NCBI GenBank assembly: GCA_022180565.1
Contig: BQML01000005.1
Span: 1-35,742 of the forward strand
Direction: 5' to 3'
Source of the DNA: Bacteroidia bacterium
GTDB taxonomy: Bacteria > Bacteroidota > Ignavibacteria > UBA10030
Length of the DNA: 35,742 nt
The translations under genes and the position numbers were made by a program. Shown here one piece after another: positions 14,462 to 22,821 of this stretch; the first letter of the stretch is position 1; each line of letters opens with the position of its first letter. The notes under the pieces are model-generated. The model saw only the letters and a program-made list of their open reading frames with translations. It ran no database searches and had not been told where the DNA came from.

Positions 14462-15583
14462 ATGGCCTGGGACCACATTATAGGACAGCACAGAGTCAAG
14501 GAACTGCTCCGCCACGCGATCTCTTCCGGTCAGGTCGCTCACGCCTACCTGTTTGAAGGCCCCGAAGGTGTGGGAAAGGATGCCTTGGCCATTGAATTCG
14601 CACGTGCCTTGAACTGCCGGCGGCGATCCGCGGATGCCTGTGGCGTGTGCGATTCCTGCAAACGCATGGATTCCCTTCAGCATCCCGACGTTCGGCTGAT
14701 CGTCGCGCTGCCGGCAGGGAAGGGAGAGAAGACCGGCGACGATCCCCTCAAGGGATTCACGGATGAGCAAATGGAATCGGTTCATGCAGAGTTGGCCTCG
14801 AAGGCAAAGGACCCATACCATAGAATCTCCGTTCCAAAGGCTTCCTTCATTAAGGTGAATAGTATTCGCGAAATCCGCCGTCAGGCCTCGCTGACAGCCT
14901 CGGAGTTCGCTCGGAAGGTGTTTATTCTTCCCAATGCCGAAGAAATGAATGCCGAGGCAAGCAATGCCCTCCTTAAGACACTCGAAGAGCCTCCCGGGGA
15001 TACGCTGTTGCTGCTGACAACGTCGCGGCGTGAACAGCTCCTGCCGACTATTGTCTCGCGGTGTCAGATTGTGCGTTGTGAGCCCCTGAGCGTGGAGGAG
15101 ATCGCCTCGGCCCTGCAGGAACGGGAAGGCATCGGCGCAGACGAAGCCCGGACGATAGCGATGCTGGCAAATGGGAGCTACACTGCCGCGCGCGCTCTCG
15201 TATCGGCGGATGTGCTCGGGCGGAGGAACGAGGTCGTGCAGTTCCTCCGGACAGCCCTGGGTCGCAGCCGCGCGGCCTTGCTGAAACACCTTGAGGTCGT
15301 CCTCGCAGGTCGCGAGCGCTCCGACGCCGAACAGTGGCTGAAACTCCTGCAGTCCTGGATTCACGAAGCCCTGACGGCTCGCGCCTCCGAAAACGGAGGC
15401 GCCGTCGGAGTTGACGAGGATGTGCGGAAATTTGTCGAGCGCTTTCCGCACGCTGACTTGGCCGAGGCTTCCAAACTCGTCGATCGTGCGATTGCTCTTG
15501 TGGGAAGGAATGTCTATCTTCCTCTTGTCTTGACGACACTCGCACTCGATCTCCAACGCTGCATCGCCCCGCCGTCAGAATGA
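14462..15583 (+). CDS. holB: DNA polymerase III delta' subunit
   Basis: This is a clamp-loader subunit of the replicative polymerase. The 373-residue AAA+ protein opens MAWDHIIGQHRVKELLRHAI, typical of HolB and DnaX. It has the P-loop GPEGVGKD (residues 33-40), a four-cysteine zinc module (from CRRR through CGVCDSC to HPDV) and the SRC motif in TIVSRCQIVRCEPL. An insertion of about 45 residues follows the zinc module (LPAGKGEKTGDDPLKGFTDE and on), a feature I recall in Bacteroidota homologues. ATG 14450, overlapping the previous stop, is an alternative start with a poorly spaced AGGA; the family start favours 14462. The stop overlaps the metG start (ATGA). Confidence 0.92.
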   Translation: MAWDHIIGQHRVKELLRHAISSGQVAHAYLFEGPEGVGKDALAIEFARALNCRRRSADACGVCDSCKRMDSLQHPDVRLIVALPAGKGEKTGDDPLKGFTDEQMESVHAELASKAKDPYHRISVPKASFIKVNSIREIRRQASLTASEFARKVFILPNAEEMNAEASNALLKTLEEPPGDTLLLLTTSRREQLLPTIVSRCQIVRCEPLSVEEIASALQEREGIGADEARTIAMLANGSYTAARALVSADVLGRRNEVVQFLRTALGRSRAALLKHLEVVLAGRERSDAEQWLKLLQSWIHEALTARASENGGAVGVDEDVRKFVERFPHADLAEASKLVDRAIALVGRNVYLPLVLTTLALDLQRCIAPPSE

Positions 15584-17661
15584 ACCCTGTGCGCTCTCCG
15601 AAGAAAATCCTTATCACGGCCGCTCTGCCCTATGCGAACGGGTACATCCACCTTGGGCACCTGGCCGGTGCGTACCTGCCATCGGATATGTACGCACGAT
15701 ACCAGCGACTCAAGGGACGCGACGTCCTCTTTCTGTGCGGTTCGGATGAACATGGGGTCGCGATCACGGTGACGGCCGAAAAAGAAAAGATGTCCCCCAG
15801 AGATGTCATCGACCGGTACCACCACGCCAATCGCGAAGCGTTCGAAAGATTCGGAATGAGCTTCGATCGGTATTCGCGTACCTCGAGTCCTCTCCATCAT
15901 GAAACGACGAAGGAATTCTTCATGGAGTTCCATCGTCGGGGTCTGCTGAAGCAAAAGAGCGAAAAACAACTCTACTGCGAGTTTGACCGGATGTTCTTGG
16001 CGGACCGGTACGTGGAAGGTACCTGTCCTGTCTGCGGTTCCGCGGAAGCCCGGGGAGACCAGTGTGAAAACTGCGGCAGTTGGCTGAATCAAACCGATCT
16101 CATCGATCCGCGATGCAAGATCTGCGGCCGCACGCCCGTCGTGAAGGACACGACGCATCTGTATTTTCCCCTCGGGGATTTTCAAGAGCGGCTCGAGGCG
16201 TATGTGAAGGAGCGGGATGCACGGGACGGCTGGAAGGAAAATGTCCTGCGCTATTGCGAGAGCTGGTTCAGAGAAGGTCTGGAAGACCGCGCAGTAACAA
16301 GGGATCTCTCGTGGGGAGTGCCAGTTCCTGTGCCCGGTTTTGAGCAAAAAGTAGTCTATGTGTGGTTCGACGCCGTGCTCGGGTACATCACGGCAGCCCG
16401 GGAGTGGGCAAAGGAAAAGGGGAGCGAGGAGAAGTGGAGACACTACTGGCAGGATCAAAACACGAAATATGTGGCGTTCATCGGAAAAGATAACGTCGTG
16501 TTTCACTGTATCGTGTTTCCGGCAATGCTGATGGCATGGAACGATGGACGGACCGATACCTACGTCCTTCCGGAGAATGTTCCGGCGAATGAGTTTCTGA
16601 ATCTCGAAGGCCAGAAGTTTTCAAAAAGCAAGGGATGGGGAATCGATGTGAGGGATTTCCTGAACTACTTCCCTGCAGATTATCTTCGGTATGGCTTAGC
16701 AACCTCCCTCCCCGAATCACGGGACTCGGACTTCACTCTGCGGGATTTCCAGGCTCGCGTGAACAACGAGCTGGCCGATATTCTGGGAAACTTTGTCAAT
16801 CGTACCTTGGCGTTTGCCCACAGGGAGTTTGACGGCAAGATACCTCCAATGACCGGGATGCCTGGACCACAGGATAAGGAATTCCTTGCCCGCCTTGAGT
16901 CAGCGCCGGACGCCGTTGGCGGGTTGTTCGAACAATATCGGTTTCGAGACGGCGTCGCGGAAGCGATGAACCTCGCCAGAGCGGCCAACAAGTACTTTAA
17001 CGATCAGGAACCGTGGAAAACGGCCAAAACAGACCGGGCGGCCTGCGCGGCAACCATCCATCACTGTTTGCAGGCCGTGTACACGCTTGGAATTCTGTTC
17101 GAACCCATCGTCCCGCGCATTGCCGAAAAGATCAGGGCAATGCTGAAAGCAGAAACACCGGTTCCCGGCTCATGGGACTCCGCCGGAAAGCCGGTCCTGA
17201 AAGCAGGCCATTCACTCGCCAAGCCGGAAATCCTTGTTTCAAAGATCGAGGACGCCCAACTGCATTCCGTGATGAAAGACCTCGGACTCGAAACGGGCCC
17301 ATCGTCACTCCAAGCACACAACGCTCAGCAAAGAACCATGATTACGATTGATGATTTCAAGAAGATTGATCTGCGCCTGGCCAAGATCATCAGCGCGGAG
17401 AACATTCAAAAGTCGGAAAAGCTCCTCAAGCTGAAGGTCCAGATCGGAGAGGAGCAAAGGCAGATCATTGCCGGAATTGCAAAGACCTACGAGCCTGAAC
17501 GGCTGATCGGGAAATTCGTTGTCGTCGTCGCTAACCTCCAGCCGGCGAAACTCATGGGTGAAGAATCGCAGGGAATGCTCCTGGCGGCAAACGATCCGGA
17601 AGGACGCCTTTCCATTGTCACAATCGAAGATGATCTTCCTACCGGAAGCGTCGTGCGATGA
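15580..17661 (+). CDS. metG: Methionyl-tRNA synthetase
   Basis: It charges tRNA-Met, including the initiator. The 693-residue protein has the class I signature HLGH at residues 24-27 (ALPYANGYIHLGH), the SDEHG motif, a zinc insert with CPVCG, CENC and CKICG, and the KMSKS loop as KFSKS at 346-350. A C-terminal EMAP/Trbp111-type tRNA-binding domain (about 585-693: FKKIDLRLAKIISAENI, ANLQPAKLMGEESQGMLLAA) makes it the long, dimerising form. It overlaps holB by 4 nt. The gene after it starts from its own promoter at 17733. Confidence 0.98.
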   Translation: MNPVRSPKKILITAALPYANGYIHLGHLAGAYLPSDMYARYQRLKGRDVLFLCGSDEHGVAITVTAEKEKMSPRDVIDRYHHANREAFERFGMSFDRYSRTSSPLHHETTKEFFMEFHRRGLLKQKSEKQLYCEFDRMFLADRYVEGTCPVCGSAEARGDQCENCGSWLNQTDLIDPRCKICGRTPVVKDTTHLYFPLGDFQERLEAYVKERDARDGWKENVLRYCESWFREGLEDRAVTRDLSWGVPVPVPGFEQKVVYVWFDAVLGYITAAREWAKEKGSEEKWRHYWQDQNTKYVAFIGKDNVVFHCIVFPAMLMAWNDGRTDTYVLPENVPANEFLNLEGQKFSKSKGWGIDVRDFLNYFPADYLRYGLATSLPESRDSDFTLRDFQARVNNELADILGNFVNRTLAFAHREFDGKIPPMTGMPGPQDKEFLARLESAPDAVGGLFEQYRFRDGVAEAMNLARAANKYFNDQEPWKTAKTDRAACAATIHHCLQAVYTLGILFEPIVPRIAEKIRAMLKAETPVPGSWDSAGKPVLKAGHSLAKPEILVSKIEDAQLHSVMKDLGLETGPSSLQAHNAQQRTMITIDDFKKIDLRLAKIISAENIQKSEKLLKLKVQIGEEQRQIIAGIAKTYEPERLIGKFVVVVANLQPAKLMGEESQGMLLAANDPEGRLSIVTIEDDLPTGSVVR

Positions 17662-17732
17662 CGAGCGGTGAGACGGGGATTGAGATCCCGTCACGAACCC
17701 TTTCCCTCTTATTTGTCGACTTCCAGCTTGCC

Positions 17733-17761
17733 TTGATTCAGTTTCAATTTTGCCCTATATT
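17733..17761 (+). promoter_or_regulatory. Sigma70-type promoter TTGATT-17-TATATT of the menaquinone plus-arm
   Basis: TTGATT at 17733-17738 and TATATT at 17756-17761 have a 17-bp spacer. The predicted transcription start near 17768 gives a ~30-nt leader to the prenyltransferase gene. No other promoter is seen in the next 7 kb of tightly coupled genes, so this probably drives the whole arm to mqnC. Confidence 0.8.
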
Positions 17762-17796
17762 AAAAGACTTTCCGAACCGTCACCGAGAGATTGGTC

Positions 17797-18639
17797 TTGG
17801 CGCACCTGAAGAATTTCCTGAATTTTGTCAAAATCGAGCATACTCTTTTCTCTCTCCCCCTCATTTACAGCGGCGTTTTTCTGGCGTCGAAGCAGGCCCC
17901 GTCGGCAAGGCTTCTGATCCTTGTGCTCCTGGCCGCGGTGGGAGCCCGAACGGCAGCCCTCGCATTGAATCGAATTATTGATCGGGAAATTGACCGGCGC
18001 AATCCCAGAACCGCCGGGAGGGAACTGGCGAGCGGAAAGTTGACTCTGAGGGAGGCCGGTCTCGTTTTGATGGGGGGAGTTGCGCTCTATCTGGTCGCCG
18101 CAGGGATGATCTCCGTCTTTTGCCTGGCCATCTCCCCTCTTCCGCTAATCATTTTCACGGCCTATCCCTACATGAAGCGGTTCACGCCTTTGGCCCATTT
18201 CGGCGTGGGATTGGGGTTGGCCATGGCCCCCCTGGGTGGTTGGTTCGCAGTTCAGCAGTCTTTTGAAAACCCCCTCCCGGCCGTTCTCCTGACGCTCTTC
18301 ACCCTTTTTTGGGTCGCCGGATTCGACATTATTTATTCAACGCTCGACGAGATGTTCGATCGATCTGAAAACCTGCACTCGTTTACATCCCGCTTCGGGA
18401 AGAACAAGGCCCTGCGGATTTCAGGATTTCTCCACACGGCGGCATTCCTCATGCTGGTGATACTCTTCGCGACGTACGTCAGAGCATTGATTTCATTCGT
18501 TTTCCTCGTCTCCGCAGGCATTTTGCTCTACCTTGAGCATCGGAAATCCGATGATGTCGAGCTGGCGTTCTTTCGCATCAATGCTGTTGTGGGATTTGCC
18601 GTCCTGGGCATGGTGCTCACCGGGGTGAATGTGGAATGA
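17797..18639 (+). CDS. mqnP: UbiA-family prenyltransferase, menaquinone (futalosine) branch
   Basis: An integral membrane enzyme that attaches the polyprenyl tail to the dihydroxynaphthoate head group. The 280-residue protein has about eight or nine hydrophobic helices. Both Asp-rich UbiA motifs are present: NRIIDREID (Asn58, Asp62, Asp66) and DIIYSTLDEMFD (Asp177, Tyr180, Asp184, Asp188), which bind Mg-diphosphate. UbiA homologues also serve ubiquinone, haem and other pathways; the neighbours (ubiX, ubiD, mqnE-mqnA, mqnC) point to the MqnP role. No ATG is available. TTG 17797 is chosen because GAGAG at 17785-17789 lies 7 nt upstream; TTG 17791 is the alternative. Its stop overlaps the ubiX start (ATGA). 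Confidence 0.88.
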   Translation: MAHLKNFLNFVKIEHTLFSLPLIYSGVFLASKQAPSARLLILVLLAAVGARTAALALNRIIDREIDRRNPRTAGRELASGKLTLREAGLVLMGGVALYLVAAGMISVFCLAISPLPLIIFTAYPYMKRFTPLAHFGVGLGLAMAPLGGWFAVQQSFENPLPAVLLTLFTLFWVAGFDIIYSTLDEMFDRSENLHSFTSRFGKNKALRISGFLHTAAFLMLVILFATYVRALISFVFLVSAGILLYLEHRKSDDVELAFFRINAVVGFAVLGMVLTGVNVE

Positions 18640-19184
18640 GGATCGTCGTCGGGATCACCGGATCATCCGGAGCGGTGTTTGCACGGGAATTCCTGAGGCG
18701 GTGTGAGGCAGAGAAATATCTCGTGGTGAGCAAGTGGGGCAAGGCTCTGCTCAAAGACGAGCTCGGCATCACGGAGCGAGATCTCCTGAACGACGTCAAG
18801 AAGCAGTTTTCCGATGATGACCTGACCGCGCCGATTGCCTCGGGCTCGAACAAGATCGATGCCTGCGTGATCCTGCCGTGTTCCACGTCTACCATCGGCA
18901 AGATCTCCTCGGGAATCGGAGACACTTTGATTACCAGAGCCGCCCAGGTATGCCTGAAGGAGAGATACAGGTTGGTTCTTTGCATTCGGGAAACGCCTTT
19001 GTCCACGGTCACCCTGGAACAATGTGCGCGTCTGTCGCGTGATGGGGTGATCATCATGCCCATATCACCGCCGATGTACTTCGTTCCTCGGACCGTGGAC
19101 GAATACGTCACGGCGTTCGTGGACAAGGTGCTCGCCGTGCTCGGGTTGAAGGAGACGCGGGGGTGGCGGGCGGAGGATTTGTGA
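18636..19184 (+). CDS. ubiX: Flavin prenyltransferase UbiX (MqnM role)
   Basis: It makes prenylated FMN, the cofactor of UbiD decarboxylases. The 182-residue protein begins MRIVVGITGSSGAVFAREF, the flavin-binding Rossmann-like start. It continues with IASGSNKIDACVILPCSTST, GDTLITRAAQVCLKE and LCIRETPLSTVTLEQ, the regions that bind FMN and prenyl phosphate, and ISPPMYFVP. All of these are well-conserved UbiX features. It overlaps the prenyltransferase gene by 4 nt and ubiD by 4 nt (GTGA), consistent with coupled translation and with its product being used by the next gene. Confidence 0.95.
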   Translation: MRIVVGITGSSGAVFAREFLRRCEAEKYLVVSKWGKALLKDELGITERDLLNDVKKQFSDDDLTAPIASGSNKIDACVILPCSTSTIGKISSGIGDTLITRAAQVCLKERYRLVLCIRETPLSTVTLEQCARLSRDGVIIMPISPPMYFVPRTVDEYVTAFVDKVLAVLGLKETRGWRAEDL

Positions 19185-20947
19185 GCGCATTCCGCTCGCT
19201 GGGAGAGTTTCTTCAGATGCTGGAGTCGATGGGCGAACTGCGACGTGTACGCGTTCCGGTCGATCCGAAGCTTGAATTAACGGAGATTTGCACGCGCGCC
19301 CTGCGCGAGGGAATGCCCGCGTTGCTCTTTGAAAACGTCAAGGGGTCGGCCTTTCCGCTTGCGGCGAATGTCTATGCGTCGGAACGAAGGGTGGAACTTG
19401 CGCTCGGCCGGCACCCCGCAGAGATTGGAACGGAGGTGATTCGTTTCGCCGAAGAGCTCATTCCGCCGTCGGCCAAACGAGTCTTGTCGAACAGACGATC
19501 CTTCTTTCGCCTCCTTTCGGCTCGTCCGCGCATGAGTGCGCGGGGAGTTGCCCAGGAGGTTCACTCGACGTGTTCTTTGGACGATCTGCCGGTGCAAACC
19601 TGCTGGCCGAAAGACGGAGGGCGGTTCATCACGCTGGGTCAAGTCGTGACCTATGACCCGTTGAACGGGTCACGCAACATGGGAATCTACCGAATGCAGG
19701 TGTACGACGGCAAGCGCACCGGAATGCACTGGCAGATTCAGAAGGGGGGCGGATTTCATTTCCACCGGGCTGAGGCGTCGGGGAAGGATCTAGAAGTTGC
19801 CGTCGCGCTGGGAACGGATCCGGCAACACTGCTCGCATCGGTTGCTGCCCTGCCCGAGGGGATTGATGAAGCATTGTTCGCAGGATTCCTCCGAGGTCGG
19901 GGAGTGGCATTTGCGCGGGGTGTTTCCGTGGGGATTCCTGTGCCGGCCGGAGCAGAGTTTGTGCTCGAAGGGGTCGTGAAGAAGGACGAGAGGAAGAGGG
20001 AAGGACCGTTCGGCGATCACTTTGGCCATTATTCGCACGCGGCACCGTTTCCGGTGTTCCACCTGCGGGCCATTACGCATCGCCGCGGGGCTGTGTATCC
20101 GGCAACAGTCGTCGGCATTCCTCCGATGGAGGACAAGTTTCTGGGCGACGCAACCCAGGAGATCCTCGGACCCCTTGCAAGACTCCTTCATCATGAGGTG
20201 CGGGACCTCTGGGCATATTACGAAGCGGGTTTTCACAACCTTCTCGTGGTTTCCGTGGAAGAACGGTATCACAAGGAGGCTATGAAAGCCGCGCTGGGAC
20301 TTCTCGGGACCGGACAGCTTTCTTTGACAAAATGCATCATCCTTGTATCGGAGACCGTGAATCCGCGCAACTGGAACGAGGTGCTCACGGAGATTCGGGA
20401 GCACTTTGACCCGCATTTCGACTTCGTCCTGCTGCCGAAGGTTCCTCTCGACACCCTGGATTTTACAAGTTTCACCATGGAACTGGGCAGCAAGATGATT
20501 CTGGATGCAACGAGAAAGCGACGTCCTCCGCACAAGAGTGTACGCGCGGTGAATGAACAACGGGTGAAGGAGATGGATAGGAGGATTCTCGAAGCGAAGG
20601 TGATGGACGATACGATGCTGTTGGTCAAGGTTCGGGGGAAAGGGAGAGAGGTGGTTCAGAAGCTCCTGAAGAAAAAGGATTGGGGAGCGATCAGGATCCT
20701 GGCCGCGGTGAGTGAGGATGTGGATCTCAGGGACCGGGAGAACACGCTGTGGGGGGTGTTTACGCGTTTCGATTGCGAGCGCGATGTTCTGTTCTCCGAA
20801 CAACGGATGATCGGCATTGCGCCCGTTTACCAGGGGACCATGGGCATTGATGCGACGTGGAAACGCGGCTACCCTGAGCCGCTGAAAATGGACCGGCGCG
20901 TGGTTCGACTCGTGGATCGGCGCTGGAAGGAATACTGGAAATCATGA
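19181..20947 (+). CDS. ubiD: UbiD-family decarboxylase (MqnL role)
   Basis: A prenyl-FMN-dependent decarboxylase that would remove the carboxylate of the 6-naphthoate ring in late menaquinone synthesis. The 588-residue protein has the cofactor/metal motif GSRNMGIYRMQV followed by GMHWQIQKGGG, and the catalytic segment EFVLEGVVKKDERKREGPFGD with the conserved Glu residues. The start GTG 19181 is supported by GGAGG at 19172-19176, 4 nt upstream, and by the normal UbiD N-terminus (FRSLGEFLQMLESMGEL); the frame extends 6 codons further to GTG 19163. Its stop overlaps the mqnE-mqnA start (ATGA). Other UbiDs act on ubiquinone precursors or aromatic acids; context decides here. Confidence 0.93.
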   Translation: MSAFRSLGEFLQMLESMGELRRVRVPVDPKLELTEICTRALREGMPALLFENVKGSAFPLAANVYASERRVELALGRHPAEIGTEVIRFAEELIPPSAKRVLSNRRSFFRLLSARPRMSARGVAQEVHSTCSLDDLPVQTCWPKDGGRFITLGQVVTYDPLNGSRNMGIYRMQVYDGKRTGMHWQIQKGGGFHFHRAEASGKDLEVAVALGTDPATLLASVAALPEGIDEALFAGFLRGRGVAFARGVSVGIPVPAGAEFVLEGVVKKDERKREGPFGDHFGHYSHAAPFPVFHLRAITHRRGAVYPATVVGIPPMEDKFLGDATQEILGPLARLLHHEVRDLWAYYEAGFHNLLVVSVEERYHKEAMKAALGLLGTGQLSLTKCIILVSETVNPRNWNEVLTEIREHFDPHFDFVLLPKVPLDTLDFTSFTMELGSKMILDATRKRRPPHKSVRAVNEQRVKEMDRRILEAKVMDDTMLLVKVRGKGREVVQKLLKKKDWGAIRILAAVSEDVDLRDRENTLWGVFTRFDCERDVLFSEQRMIGIAPVYQGTMGIDATWKRGYPEPLKMDRRVVRLVDRRWKEYWKS

Positions 20948-22821
20948 TGGATGCCTCCATGCACATACGGGACAAGGCGCTGATTCCGATCTGGGAGAAG
21001 GTTCGCTCCGGAGAACGCCTGAATGTTGAAGACGGGCTGGCAATGTTTCGGACGCACGATGTGATCTCCCTCGGAAAAATGGCTCACACCGTTCAGAAAC
21101 AGAAGAGCGGCGACGCAGTGTATTTCGTTCTCAACCAAAAGATCGAGCCGACGAACATCTGTGTCCTGTCTTGCAAATTCTGTGACTTTGCCACGAAGAA
21201 GAACAGGCCGGATGCGTACGAAATGACGATCGAGCACATTCTCGAGAAGCTGACGCCGGACATTCATGAGGTGCACATCACCGGGGGGCTGCATCCCGAT
21301 TGGGAGTGGAATTACTACCTTGAGATGTTGCGCCGGATCAAGAAAAACTTTCCGAACACGGACATCAAGGCCTTTACCGCAGTCGAGATCGATTTTTTCC
21401 GCAAGAAGTTCCGGATGCCGCTTGAGGAAGTGTTGATCCAGTTGAAGGAAGCCGGGTTGCGGACGATGCCCGGGGGCGGTGCCGAAGTGTTTTCGGAACG
21501 GGTGCGCCGCCTGCTCTTCAATCAGAAGATCGGTGCCAGGACCTGGTTTGAAGTGCACCGGACGGCGCACCGGCTGGGCATTCCCAGCAACGCCACGATT
21601 CTGTACGGGCATCTTGAGACGATGGAAGAGAGGGTGGATCATATCCTCAAAATCCGCGAAGCGCAGGATCAAACGGGCGGATTCCTGTCGTTCATTCCGC
21701 TGGCATTCCAGCCCGGCGACACCGGCATCAAGCCGCGTGACCGGTTCACCTCGGCCATCGACGACCTCAAGATCATTGCAGTCTCGCGGCTCCTTCTGGA
21801 CAACGTTCCGCATATCAAGGCTTACTGGGTCATGCTCACCGAGGAGGTGGCCTCCGTAGCGTTGAATTTCGGGGCCGATGACATGGACGGCACCGTGGGC
21901 GGAGAGAAGATCGCTCACGATGCTGGTGCGGTGACGCCTATGATGCTGGCCAAAGATCAGCTGATCAAAATCATCCGGGACGCGGGAAAGATCCCTGTGG
22001 AACGGGATGTGTACTATAATCCGTTGAGCTTGCACACCGACCGCGTTATCGGCAAGATTCCGTACTTGAATTCGGTACCGTTCTACGAGTACTTCGAAAA
22101 GCGCCGGTTTCACATTTTGCCGATTACCCCGCGCAGAATGGGAGTGCTTGCGAAACGCGGTCAAATCGATGCGGGACTGTTTTCGCTGGCTGATTATCTG
22201 GACCAGAGAGAAACTCTTGAGCCGCTGGGATACGGTATTGTGACCCGCGACCAGGTTAAGAGTGTTTTGCTGTTTTCCGGAGGAGGGTGGCGGGACCTCG
22301 AAGGAAAGACCATCGGCATTACGGACGATACGGCAACCTCGGTCCACCTGCTGAGGGTCATTCTGGAAAAGAAGTACAACGTGAGGGCGCGGTTCGTTCG
22401 CATGCATACGGGGGTGAACAAATACCTTGAATACGATGCGGTCCTTCTCATCGGCGATGAGGCACTGAAGTACAGCAGGACGGGTCTGGACGGATTTGAA
22501 ATTGTGTATGACCTTGCTCGGGAATGGTATGAATGGCAGAAACTGCCGTTCGTGTTTGCTGTATGGGCGATCCGGAAGGGCATGAACCCCGAGGTGAAGG
22601 CCGAATTGTCAGGCCAAATTCAAAGGGCTCTTGAACAGGGGGAGATGGATTTCGAGCGTATCGGGGCGGCCCATGCGCGCACAGTCGGTCTTTCCCCGGC
22701 CCAGGCCGTTGAGTATCTTGCGGGATTCAAATACCGGATCGGAGAACGGGAGATGGAGGCGATCGAATTGTTTCACGGGCTTCTGAAGCAAACAGAAACA
22801 CCTGTTACACCGGGGCACTGA
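20944..22821 (+). CDS. mqnE-mqnA: Aminofutalosine synthase fused to chorismate dehydratase (MqnE-MqnA)
   Basis: One 625-residue chain carries two consecutive pathway enzymes. Residues 1-~362 are the radical-SAM enzyme MqnE: the [4Fe-4S] motif is Cys73-x3-Cys77-x2-Cys80 (NICVLSCKFCDF), followed by GGLHPDWEWNYYLEMLR, IKAFTAVEIDFF, GLRTMPGGGAEVF and SNATILYGHLET. Residues ~367-625 are MqnA: RVIGKIPYLNSVPFYEYF, RQIDAGLFSLADY-like GQIDAGLFSLADY, GITDDTATSVHLLRVIL and the C-terminal helices. MqnA makes 3-(1-carboxyvinyloxy)benzoate from chorismate, which is the MqnE substrate, so the fusion would hold producer and user together. Both halves are near full length with almost no linker, and no frameshift is seen. 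Overlaps: ATGA with ubiD, one base with the next gene. Confidence 0.93.
   Translation: MMDASMHIRDKALIPIWEKVRSGERLNVEDGLAMFRTHDVISLGKMAHTVQKQKSGDAVYFVLNQKIEPTNICVLSCKFCDFATKKNRPDAYEMTIEHILEKLTPDIHEVHITGGLHPDWEWNYYLEMLRRIKKNFPNTDIKAFTAVEIDFFRKKFRMPLEEVLIQLKEAGLRTMPGGGAEVFSERVRRLLFNQKIGARTWFEVHRTAHRLGIPSNATILYGHLETMEERVDHILKIREAQDQTGGFLSFIPLAFQPGDTGIKPRDRFTSAIDDLKIIAVSRLLLDNVPHIKAYWVMLTEEVASVALNFGADDMDGTVGGEKIAHDAGAVTPMMLAKDQLIKIIRDAGKIPVERDVYYNPLSLHTDRVIGKIPYLNSVPFYEYFEKRRFHILPITPRRMGVLAKRGQIDAGLFSLADYLDQRETLEPLGYGIVTRDQVKSVLLFSGGGWRDLEGKTIGITDDTATSVHLLRVILEKKYNVRARFVRMHTGVNKYLEYDAVLLIGDEALKYSRTGLDGFEIVYDLAREWYEWQKLPFVFAVWAIRKGMNPEVKAELSGQIQRALEQGEMDFERIGAAHARTVGLSPAQAVEYLAGFKYRIGEREMEAIELFHGLLKQTETPVTPGH

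Noticed and set aside
20869..22407. A 512-codon open frame on the minus strand
   Set aside because: It lies fully antisense to ubiD's end and mqnE-mqnA, resembles no family, and is explained by codon bias of a GC-rich plus-strand gene.
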